Positions 6,312 through 12,912 of a stretch of 27,763 nucleotides of DNA are shown here, in pieces. The translations under genes and the position numbers were made by a program. The notes beneath the pieces were generated by a model. The model was not told where the DNA came from and searched no databases. It worked only from the letters and a program-made list of their open reading frames with translations. The stretch comes from Bacteroidales bacterium UBA4231 (GTDB lineage: Bacteria; Bacteroidota; Bacteroidia; Bacteroidales; UBA932), in the NCBI GenBank assembly GCA_002396335.1, contig DGXN01000017.1, positions 1 to 27,763 of the forward strand, written 5' to 3'. Each line of letters opens with the position of its first letter. The stretch's first letter is position 1.

Positions 6312-6515
6312 CTACACTGCCTCACCGACCTTGCTGGGCGCAACCCCGAACTCTTTCTTGAACATGCGGGTGAAGTGCTGGGGGTATTCGAAGCCCAGGG
6401 CGTCGGAAACGGCGGAGACGGATTGGCCGTCCAGCAGCATGCTGCGGGCTTTTTCCATCAGGTAGCGGCGGATGTAGCGCGAGGCGCTTCCAACGAGTGG
6501 TTGGAGCCCGTTACC
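6312..6515 (-). pseudogene. 3' part of an AraC-family regulator gene (copy 2)
   Basis: The minus strand reads RYIRRYLMEKARSMLLDGQS, VSAVSDALGFEYPQHFTRMF and KKEFGVAPSKVGEAV, then TAG at 6312-6314. This is most of the C-terminal AraC/XylS double-HTH domain (the second HTH is complete, the first partial). Upstream the frame stays open through two copies of a palindromic repeat to a hydrophobic stretch (YALAVVWFLANFLFFLPHG, about 6660-6725) that may be a membrane segment of the same original protein. No credible start codon or sensory domain is present. I read it as a broken membrane-linked or cytoplasmic AraC regulator invaded by repeats. Confidence 0.75.
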
Positions 6516-6575
6516 GACGAACAGTACAAACTGGCACTTTAATACCTTCCCAAGCACCCCGCCCCTCCCTTCGCG

Positions 6576-6655
6576 AGGTGCATTTTTGCCCGTTTTTGCA
6601 CCTGAGGCACAGCTTTGACCGCCCTTCAGGTGCATTTTTGCCCGTTTTTGCACCT
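6576..6655. repeat. Two identical 28-bp palindromic repeats
   Basis: The same 28 bases occur at 6576-6603 and 6628-6655, separated by 24 bp. Each has arms AGGTGCA and TGCACCT around a T-rich centre (TTTTTGCCCGTTTT). They lie upstream of the AraC remnant within its open frame. They look like members of a short interspersed palindromic family rather than coding sequence. Confidence 0.75.
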
Positions 6656-6753
6656 GGAAGGCTGAGCCGTGCGGCAAGAAGAACAGGAAGTTTGCCAGGA
6701 ACCACACTACGGCCAGAGCATAGTCCCACCAGAGGAAACTGTTTCAGGCCAAG

Positions 6754-7485
6754 TTAAGACGCGTCCGGTTGCTGTCCGTCGTGGGCCTTCCACATGCACT
6801 CGGTAATCTTCATGTCGGAGAACACGGCCGTGAAAGAAGACTCCTCCGGAGAGCAGGCGTATATGCCGAAGGAAATCTCACCGCCGCCTGCATACATGTG
6901 GCAGATGCGCATCTGGCTGAAGTTCACGCCGTCCGTCGAGCACTCGATACAGTAGTCGTCGGCCCGGCGGGAGAAACGGTACCACATGGTTTTGACGTCG
7001 GCAGGGATGGCCGTGGTGGCCCAGTCGGAGAATCCGTTGTTGGTGGCTACGCTGCCAAGGTGCTGGAACTCCTCGTTTTCGAATTCCACGGAGCCTTTGA
7101 GCCAGTTTTCGCTGTCCAGGTACATCACGACACCGCACTGGTCGAAGCGCTGGTGACTCTGCGTGAAGTCGGTCTTCACCACAAAGCTGAAGTACTGTTC
7201 ACGGGTTTTCATCTGCAGCACGGGCGCATTGTCGTTGCGGAAATGATAGTAAGTCCGCTGCCAGAGGTCCGTGTGCGGGGCTGTCGTAACGGAAATGACG
7301 CCATCCTTGATTTCACAGGCCGACGGCTCCCTGGTCCACTGGAGCTGGTCCAGGTTGATCTGTCCGCCGTTGGCGAGGGCTTCGGCCACGCTGTCGGTGA
7401 ATTCAGTTGTATCCTGCGAAGGATTTCCGCAAGAGACGGCGAGAATGCACAATCCCATGCATAGGTGTTTGATAAAGTTGTTCAT
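6754..7485 (-). CDS. DUF1349 lipoprotein
   Basis: A 243-residue lipoprotein. The signal peptide MNNFIKHLCMGLCILAVSC ends at lipobox Cys19. The rest is one concanavalin-like beta-sandwich of the DUF1349 family: LQWTREPSACEIKDGVISV at the start, WQRTYYHFRNDNAPVLQM, CGVVMYLDSENWLKGSVEFE in the middle and WYRFSRRADDYCIECSTDG near the end. Members bind or act near carbohydrates and some are called regulators of enolase, but no catalytic role is established. The start is 4 bp after the stop of the Nudix gene, so the two form an operon read from the Nudix promoter. Confidence 0.88.
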   Translation of the reverse strand: MNNFIKHLCMGLCILAVSCGNPSQDTTEFTDSVAEALANGGQINLDQLQWTREPSACEIKDGVISVTTAPHTDLWQRTYYHFRNDNAPVLQMKTREQYFSFVVKTDFTQSHQRFDQCGVVMYLDSENWLKGSVEFENEEFQHLGSVATNNGFSDWATTAIPADVKTMWYRFSRRADDYCIECSTDGVNFSQMRICHMYAGGGEISFGIYACSPEESSFTAVFSDMKITECMWKAHDGQQPDAS

Positions 7486-7489
7486 GGTA

Positions 7490-7900
7490 TTAATTTAAAT
7501 CATTTTCTTTACCGGCAAGTTCCGCGGCAATCAGCGGAAGGAGGCCTTCGTCGGCAGGAAGCCAATGGACGGTGCCGAGCGTGTCAGCGGTCAGCCAACG
7601 GGCGGCCTCGTGCTCGTTCAGATGGAGTGCCTCGGTTACAAGAGAACACATATAGCAGTGCATATGAAGGTGGAACTCGGGATAATTCCAATCCACCGTA
7701 TGCAGGAACTTGTCGATGCGGATTTCCGTGGCCAGTTCCTCCCTTATCTCCCGTACAAGGGCTTCTTCAGGCGTCTCTCCCGCTTCCACCTTGCCTCCGG
7801 GCCACTCCCAGAAGTCTTTCCACGGGCCATATCCACGCTGTGTCGCGAATACCGCATCCCCCTTCCTGATAATTGCAGCGACTACTTCTATCGTCTTCAT
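7490..7900 (-). CDS. mutT: Nudix hydrolase, MutT-like
   Basis: A 136-residue Nudix protein starting at the ATG complementary to 7898-7900; a longer reading to 7948 is rejected because the promoter lies between. The Nudix box has Gly36, Glu42, Arg50-Glu51 and Glu54-Glu55 (GKVEAGETPEEALVREIREE), with an alanine in place of the last glycine. MKTIEVVAAII, then QRGYGPWKDFWEWPGGK, matches 8-oxo-dGTP diphosphatases (MutT), and W-E-W/F-P-GGK is usual for them. The likely role is to hydrolyse 8-oxo-dGTP and prevent A:T to C:G mutations. Related CTP pyrophosphohydrolases cannot be excluded. It is first in a two-gene operon with the DUF1349 lipoprotein. Confidence 0.9.
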   Translation of the reverse strand: MKTIEVVAAIIRKGDAVFATQRGYGPWKDFWEWPGGKVEAGETPEEALVREIREELATEIRIDKFLHTVDWNYPEFHLHMHCYMCSLVTEALHLNEHEAARWLTADTLGTVHWLPADEGLLPLIAAELAGKENDLN

Positions 7901-7917
7901 CTGTTTGATTCTTTCTG

Positions 7918-7949
7918 CAAATGTACGCCAAAACCGATGCAATTCCAAA
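7918..7949 (-). promoter_or_regulatory. Promoter of the Nudix operon
   Basis: On the minus strand TTTG (complement of 7946-7949), 20 bp, then TACATTTG (complement of 7918-7925): both elements perfect. The start codon follows 17 nt later. This decides the shorter start for the Nudix gene. Confidence 0.75.
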
Positions 7950-7960
7950 ACTGCGGATAC

Positions 7961-7990
7961 TTGAAAATCGTCAGATAATTCTTAACTTCG
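7961..7990 (+). promoter_or_regulatory. Promoter of the acetyltransferase gene
   Basis: TTG at 7961-7963, 19 bp, then TAACTTCG at 7983-7990 (7 of 8 to the -7 consensus). It is divergent from the Nudix promoter, with the two -33 elements only 11 bp apart, so the two could influence each other. Confidence 0.55.
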
Positions 7991-8018
7991 CATACCATCG
8001 CCATTTAAAGACAGAACA

Positions 8019-8573
8019 ATGACTGAAAAAGAAAAAAGGGATGCCGGGGAACTCTATTATGCCGGCGCGGAATCTGATTTCCTGGACGAGGTAAGGCACG
8101 CCAAGAACCTGTGCCACAAATACAACCAGCTTCCTCCGATGGATTTCCAGGCGCAGCGCGAAATCCTTGAGGAACTGCTGGGCGGTATCGGTGAAGGATC
8201 CGTCATCTATCCCCCTTTCTGGTGTGACTACGGCTACAACATCAGCTTCGGGAAGGAATGCCTCGCCAATCATGGCCTTACGGTCCTGGACGGGGCGAAA
8301 GTCCAGTTCGGAGACCATGTGCTCATCGGCCCGGGATGTTACTTCCATACGGCAGGACATCCGCTTGATCCGCAGCAGCGGAAAGACTGGCTGGTCTACA
8401 CAAAGCCCATCCACGTCGGAAACAACGTGTGGTTCGGAGCCGGCGTCCATGTCCTCCCGGGAATCACGATCGGGGACAATGCCGTCATCGGTGCCGGGTC
8501 GATCGTCACCAAGGACATACCGGCCGGAGCGGTTGCCGCCGGCAATCCCGCCAAAGTGATCAGGCAGTTATAA
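8019..8573 (+). CDS. maa: Maltose/galactoside O-acetyltransferase family protein
   Basis: A 184-residue left-handed beta-helix acetyltransferase of the LacA/Maa/NodL type. An N-terminal helical region (EKRDAGELYYAGAESDFLDE) is the family's Mac domain. Hexapeptide repeats follow, including the ISFGKECLANHGLTVLD turn, and the catalytic His114 lies in HTAGHPLD. The C-terminal HVGNNVWFGAGVHVLPGITI and GAGSIVTKDIPAGAVAAGNP close the acetyl-CoA site. The enzyme transfers acetyl from acetyl-CoA to a 6-hydroxyl of a sugar; the precise acceptor cannot be told from sequence. The gene stands alone and is convergent with the Na/Pi cotransporter gene. Confidence 0.92.
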   Translation: MTEKEKRDAGELYYAGAESDFLDEVRHAKNLCHKYNQLPPMDFQAQREILEELLGGIGEGSVIYPPFWCDYGYNISFGKECLANHGLTVLDGAKVQFGDHVLIGPGCYFHTAGHPLDPQQRKDWLVYTKPIHVGNNVWFGAGVHVLPGITIGDNAVIGAGSIVTKDIPAGAVAAGNPAKVIRQL

Positions 8574-8587
8574 CTCCGGAAAGGGAA

Positions 8588-10270
8588 CTAGGATCTCAAA
8601 CCCGTGAGGGACTTGATGGACTTCGCCATGTTGATCAGATGGTCGGCGATACGCTCGGCATTGGAAGAAAGCTCCAGGTACTGCGCACCCACCGAAGGCG
8701 TGCATATCCCTTTCTCCATACGGGCAATGTGCCCTTCTTCCATTCTCTTGGTGTAGTCGTCAATTTCCTCTTCAATGGCGTTGGCGTCGCGAAGGGATTC
8801 AAGACTCTCATTCTGATAGGCGTCCACGGCCTTGGAGTACAGTTGATGGAGCAGCGCCTTCAACTGGCTGATCTCGTACTTGGCGTCGTCGGAGAACTGC
8901 TGGGAAGTGTCGGCCAGGACAGTGGCATATTCGACGATGTTCTCGGCATAGTCGCCCACGCGTTCCAAATCCCGGATATTGCGGTAAGTGCCTGAGAGAT
9001 AGGTTCTGTCCTTCTCGCCCAGCCCACTTCTGCCGCTCAGCCTGACCACGAAGCCCACCAATTCCCGGTTGATGAAGTTCAGCTGCTGCTCGTCGCGCTC
9101 AAACTGACTCTTTCCGGAGAAATCCAGCTGGACGGCCATATCCAGTGAACGGTCCACATTCTCAAGGGCGATACCGGCCATCCGGAGAATCTCACGCTTA
9201 ACCTGGGAAACGGCGACAGGCGGCGTACGGAGCATATTATCGTTCACATAACGGAGGCTGAACCCGTCCTCCTGCTTCACGACGTGTTCGGGGATCAGAC
9301 GGGTCACCAATCCTACCAGCGCTCCCGTCAAGGGAAGCATGATTGCAACCGTAGCCGTATTGAAGAAGGTGTGGAACATAGCAAGCTGAACCTGCGGCGC
9401 CGACGGGAAGAGTTTCTCGAACAGGTTCCCGTAGGAGATGTCGAACCAGCCGAGAACCATGGCCAGCAGCATGAATATGACAACGCCCGCGCAGTTGAAC
9501 AGCAGGTGAATGAGTGCGGTACGCTTGGCGTTTGTTCCGCTGGTGACACCGGCAATGACAGCCACGACGCAGGAGCCGATGTTGGAACCCATCGTCAGGT
9601 AAATACCCTGGTCAATCCCGATGAGCCCCGTCACCACCATGGCCAGTGCGATGGAAGTCATGACGGAAGAACTCTGGATGATGGCGGTTAAGACCGCGCC
9701 CAGAAGCACAAGCAGGATGGGGTTGCTGATCCCGGCCAGAAAGGTCTTTACTCCGTCAAGGGCAGCAAACGCTTCCATGGAACCGCTCATCAACTCCAAG
9801 CCCACGAACAGCAGGCCGAATCCCGCGAGGATGCCTCCCAACGTCTTGGGACCGCTCTTCTTGGCAAAGGTGCTCAGGAAAGCGCCCAGCCCGGCGAAGG
9901 CCGAAAAGATGACGCTGGTGGACACGGAATTGCCCCCGAACATACCCAGGGCGACGATCTGAGCCGTAACGGTCGTACCGATATTGGCACCGTAAATGAT
10001 GGTGGCCGCCTGCGCCAGGGTAATGATTCCGGCATTGACAAAGCCGATGGTCATGACCGTAGTCGCGCCAGAGCTCTGGATGGCGGCCGTTCCCAGCGCA
10101 CCGATTCCGACACCCATCAACTTACTGCCTGAAGCTTTTGAAAAGAGTAATTTCAGTCTCTCCGAACTCGCAGCTTCCAGATTCGAGCTCATCATCTGAC
10201 ACGCGATCAGGAATACACCTATTCCTGCAAGGAGTGTCAGCACAGAAGTTAGAATTGCTGTTAAATCCAT
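8588..10270 (-). CDS. Na/Pi cotransporter family protein with PhoU-like domain
   Basis: A 560-residue inner-membrane protein. The start is the ATG complementary to 10268-10270 (MDLTAILTSVLTLLAGIGVF); an upstream alternative would overlap uvrA. Two inverted Na/Pi symporter repeats each carry a QSS motif (AAIQSSGATTVMT and AIIQSSSVMTSIA) and a GANIGTT/GSNIGS motif, as in the NptA/YjbB type. After the last membrane segment a cytoplasmic PhoU-like helical domain fills residues 360 to the end (IRDLERVGDYAENIVEYA, LSSNAERIADHLINMAKS). It should move phosphate with sodium, in or out, the PhoU part being regulatory. It lies 7 bp after the UvrA-like gene in the same operon. A second copy with an extra DNA-binding domain lies across the divergent promoter region. 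Confidence 0.92.
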   Translation of the reverse strand: MDLTAILTSVLTLLAGIGVFLIACQMMSSNLEAASSERLKLLFSKASGSKLMGVGIGALGTAAIQSSGATTVMTIGFVNAGIITLAQAATIIYGANIGTTVTAQIVALGMFGGNSVSTSVIFSAFAGLGAFLSTFAKKSGPKTLGGILAGFGLLFVGLELMSGSMEAFAALDGVKTFLAGISNPILLVLLGAVLTAIIQSSSVMTSIALAMVVTGLIGIDQGIYLTMGSNIGSCVVAVIAGVTSGTNAKRTALIHLLFNCAGVVIFMLLAMVLGWFDISYGNLFEKLFPSAPQVQLAMFHTFFNTATVAIMLPLTGALVGLVTRLIPEHVVKQEDGFSLRYVNDNMLRTPPVAVSQVKREILRMAGIALENVDRSLDMAVQLDFSGKSQFERDEQQLNFINRELVGFVVRLSGRSGLGEKDRTYLSGTYRNIRDLERVGDYAENIVEYATVLADTSQQFSDDAKYEISQLKALLHQLYSKAVDAYQNESLESLRDANAIEEEIDDYTKRMEEGHIARMEKGICTPSVGAQYLELSSNAERIADHLINMAKSIKSLTGLRS

Positions 10271-10277
10271 AAACGTA

Positions 10278-12770
10278 TCAGTGAGCGTCCAACTTAAAAA
10301 CAAAAGCATCCTGTCGGGCAAGGCATTTTCCCGTCAGGCTTTCCGGGCAGGCGGCAATCTGGGACGGTGCACCGGCAGCGACCACGCGGCCGCCCTGGAC
10401 TCCCCCGCCGGGGCCCATGTCCACGATATAGTCGGCCTGGCGGATGACGTCCATGTCATGTTCGATGACAATGACCGTGGCCCCGTTGTCAATCAGATGG
10501 CGGAAAACGCCCATCAGCGTCCGGACATCCAGCGGATGCAGGCCGATGGTGGGTTCATCGAAGACGAACACGGCGTCGCCCTGGCTGCGGCCCATTTCGC
10601 TCGCAAGTTTGAGGCGTTGGGCCTCCCCGCCGGACAGGCTGGGCGTCGCCTCCCCCAGCGTCAGATACCCCAGCCCAAGACCGTGCAGCACCTCAAGCCG
10701 GCTGCGGACCAGAGGCAGGTCGGCACAGGCGTCCAGGGCTTCGTCCACACTCATCTCCATCAGCTGCGGCAGCGTATGCCCGCTTTTCCGGCGAATCTCA
10801 AACGCTGCATGCCCGTAGCGGGAGCCATGGCAGTCCGGGCAGGGAATGTCCACGTCCGGCAGGAATTGGACGTCCAGGCTGATGGAGCCCGTTCCGTCGC
10901 AGGTGGGACAGCGCAGCCGGCCGGTATTGTAGGAGAAGTCCCCCGCCTTCCAGCCGCCGGCCTTGGCGTCTTCACTGCGGGCAAACACTTTCCGGAGTTC
11001 ATCGTGGATATTCGCGTACGTGGCTACGGTAGAGCGGACATTGACGCCGATCGGCGTCGCGTCGATCAGCTTGACCTGCCGAATGCCGTCGGCCTCGATT
11101 TCCAGCACGTGCGGGGGCAGTTTGGTGCCGTCTGTACGCGCTTTGAGTCCGGGAACCAGGCTTTCCAGGATCAGGGTCGTCTTGCCGGAACCGGACACCC
11201 CCGTAACAACGGACAGGCGTCCTTTCGGGAATGTTACCTCCAGAGGCTGGACGGTATGGATGGCCCCGGTACGCAGGCGGATAGCCCCCAGGTCAAAAAG
11301 GTCCGGCCTGCGCAGCGCCGGCTCCATCCCGCCCCTCAGGAACGGGCCGATACGGGATGCAGGATTCGCCTCCAGCTCAGGGACTGTCCCTTGAGCGATG
11401 ACCGTTCCGCCTTTGGCCCCCGCTTCCGGACCCAGTTCGATGATCCAGTCGGCATGTGTGAGCACCTGCGTGTCGTGGTCCACCAGCACGACGGTATTCC
11501 CGTCGGCCACCAGGTCGTCCATCACACCCGTAAGGCCCTCCAGATTGGAAGGATGCAGGCCGATGGAAGGCTCGTCCAGCACGTAGAGGACACCGGTGGT
11601 CCGGTTGCGGACTGCCCGGGCCAGTTGTACGCGCTGCCGCTCTCCGGTGGAAAGCGTCGCGGCGGCACGGTCCAGCGACAGATACGACAACCCCAGGTCC
11701 ACCAGGCGCCTGGCCGTGTCAAGGAACGACTCGCAGATGCGTTCTGCCATGGGACGCATGGGCTCCGGCAGGGATGCCGGCACACCCTTCACCCATTCGA
11801 TGAGCTCCGAAAGCGTCATCTTGCAGGCGTCGGCCAGGTTGATTCCCCGCAGCAGGGGCGCCCGGGCGGCTTCCGACAGACGGGTGCCGCCGCATTCCGG
11901 GCAGACATCCTCTTTGAGAAACTTCTCCACCCGCTTCATCCCGGCTTCGTCCTTCACCTTGGAAAGGGCGTTCTGAACGCTGTAAACGGCGCTGTAATAC
12001 GTGAAGTCCATCTCGGCAAAGCCGTTGGTCTTCTCGTTCTTGTAGATAATATGGCGTTTCTCGGCAGGGCCGTGATAGACGATTTCTTTTTCCTCGGGAG
12101 TGAGGTCCTTGAACGGAACGTCCGTGCGCACGCCCATTTCCCGGGCAATGTCTTTCATGAGCGACCACATCAGCGACCCCCAGGGTGCGACGGCGCCTTC
12201 ATCGATGGTGAGCGTGTCATCCGGCACCAGGGTGGATTCATCCACCGTACGGACGATGCCTGTTCCGCCGCAGCATCGGCAGGCACCTTCGCTGTTGAAG
12301 GCCAGCTGCTCGGCGCCGGGAGCGTATACCCGCTCTCCGCAGACGGGGCAGAAAATGGGCTGCTCGGCGGCTACGTCCAGCGTAGGCTCCAGGTAGTGAC
12401 CGTTGGGACAGCGATGGCTGGACAGGCGGGAGAACATCAGGCGCAGGCTGTTCAGCAGCTCCGACATCGTGCCGAAGGTGCTGCGGATGCCCGGAACGCC
12501 CGGACGCTGGTGCAGGGCCAGCGCAGCAGGGACATAACGCACATCGTCGGCCATGGCGCGCGAGGCCTGTGTCATCCTGCGGCGCGTGTAGGTGGACAGG
12601 GACTCCAGATAGCGGCGGGAGCCCTCGGCATACAGGACGCCAAGGGCCAGGGAGGACTTTCCGGAACCGGACACACCGGCGATCCCTACGATCTTCCCCA
12701 GCGGAATATCCACGTCTATATTTTTGAGATTGTGCGCTTTAGCACCGCGGATTTCGATGTATTTTGGCAT
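10278..12770 (-). CDS. UvrA-like ATPase of class II (UvrA2) type
   Basis: An 830-residue member of the UvrA family, starting at the ATG complementary to 12768-12770 (MPKYIEIRGAKAHNLKNIDV); a GTG ten codons upstream is less likely. Walker A motifs are GVSGSGKSS (32-40) and GVSGSGKTT in the second half. ABC signatures are LSTGERQRVQLA and LSGGEAQRLKLA, each followed by a FDEPTIGLHP-type Walker B. Zinc-binding CxxC pairs are present, including CPECGG and CPTCDGTG with CPDCHG. After the first Walker region the protein goes almost straight from RLSSHRCP to the zinc module, so the UvrB-binding domain is missing. That places it with UvrA2/DrrC-type proteins linked to drug or damage tolerance rather than the standard UvrABC pathway. 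It is followed by a Na/Pi cotransporter gene 7 bp downstream. Confidence 0.88.
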   Translation of the reverse strand: MPKYIEIRGAKAHNLKNIDVDIPLGKIVGIAGVSGSGKSSLALGVLYAEGSRRYLESLSTYTRRRMTQASRAMADDVRYVPAALALHQRPGVPGIRSTFGTMSELLNSLRLMFSRLSSHRCPNGHYLEPTLDVAAEQPIFCPVCGERVYAPGAEQLAFNSEGACRCCGGTGIVRTVDESTLVPDDTLTIDEGAVAPWGSLMWSLMKDIAREMGVRTDVPFKDLTPEEKEIVYHGPAEKRHIIYKNEKTNGFAEMDFTYYSAVYSVQNALSKVKDEAGMKRVEKFLKEDVCPECGGTRLSEAARAPLLRGINLADACKMTLSELIEWVKGVPASLPEPMRPMAERICESFLDTARRLVDLGLSYLSLDRAAATLSTGERQRVQLARAVRNRTTGVLYVLDEPSIGLHPSNLEGLTGVMDDLVADGNTVVLVDHDTQVLTHADWIIELGPEAGAKGGTVIAQGTVPELEANPASRIGPFLRGGMEPALRRPDLFDLGAIRLRTGAIHTVQPLEVTFPKGRLSVVTGVSGSGKTTLILESLVPGLKARTDGTKLPPHVLEIEADGIRQVKLIDATPIGVNVRSTVATYANIHDELRKVFARSEDAKAGGWKAGDFSYNTGRLRCPTCDGTGSISLDVQFLPDVDIPCPDCHGSRYGHAAFEIRRKSGHTLPQLMEMSVDEALDACADLPLVRSRLEVLHGLGLGYLTLGEATPSLSGGEAQRLKLASEMGRSQGDAVFVFDEPTIGLHPLDVRTLMGVFRHLIDNGATVIVIEHDMDVIRQADYIVDMGPGGGVQGGRVVAAGAPSQIAACPESLTGKCLARQDAFVFKLDAH

Positions 12771-12802
12771 ATATCTCGGTCTTTTCTCACTATTTTGCAC
12801 TG

Positions 12803-12810
12803 CGAAGATA
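12803..12810 (-). promoter_or_regulatory. Probable -7 box of the uvrA-like operon
   Basis: Minus-strand TATCTTCG, 7 of 8 to the consensus, 32 nt before the chosen ATG. No clear -33 partner. Confidence 0.35.
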
Positions 12811-12844
12811 CTTTATTTGCATGGATTTTCCTTAAAAAAATACC

Positions 12845-12852
12845 TATCTTTG
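12845..12852 (+). promoter_or_regulatory. -7 box of the transporter-winged helix gene
   Basis: TATCTTTG is a perfect -7 box. The nearest TTTG (12816-12819) is 25 bp upstream, longer than the usual 19-21. The leader to the ATG at 12913 would be about 55 nt and contains a four-codon ORF, ATG AAA AAA TGG TAA, at 12858-12872. Confidence 0.5.
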
Positions 12853-12912
12853 CGGACATGAAAAAATGGTAACACCCAAGAACGACAACCTACAAGATAC
12901 AATTCTCACGAC

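Larger units (their letters stand above)
5696..6753. other. Gene-poor stretch of remnants and repeats
   Basis: Apart from the perfect hairpin, the dinD and AraC fragments, the second 200-bp repeat and the twin palindromes, I see no intact gene here. Every recognisable coding piece is missing its front. This looks like an old insertion and deletion hotspot. Confidence 0.6.

Noticed and set aside
6576..6655. CRISPR-like arrangement (28-bp repeats, 24-bp spacer)
   Set aside because: Only two repeats, one short spacer, low-complexity palindromes and no cas gene nearby.
7901..7948. Longer start for the Nudix protein
   Set aside because: The extension covers the perfect TTTG-N20-TACATTTG promoter and adds residues not seen in MutT proteins.
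10281..12872. An 863-codon open frame on the plus strand opposite the uvrA-like gene
   Set aside because: It is exactly antisense to a well-conserved gene, has no recognisable domain and no promoter. Long antisense frames arise easily in GC-rich coding DNA.
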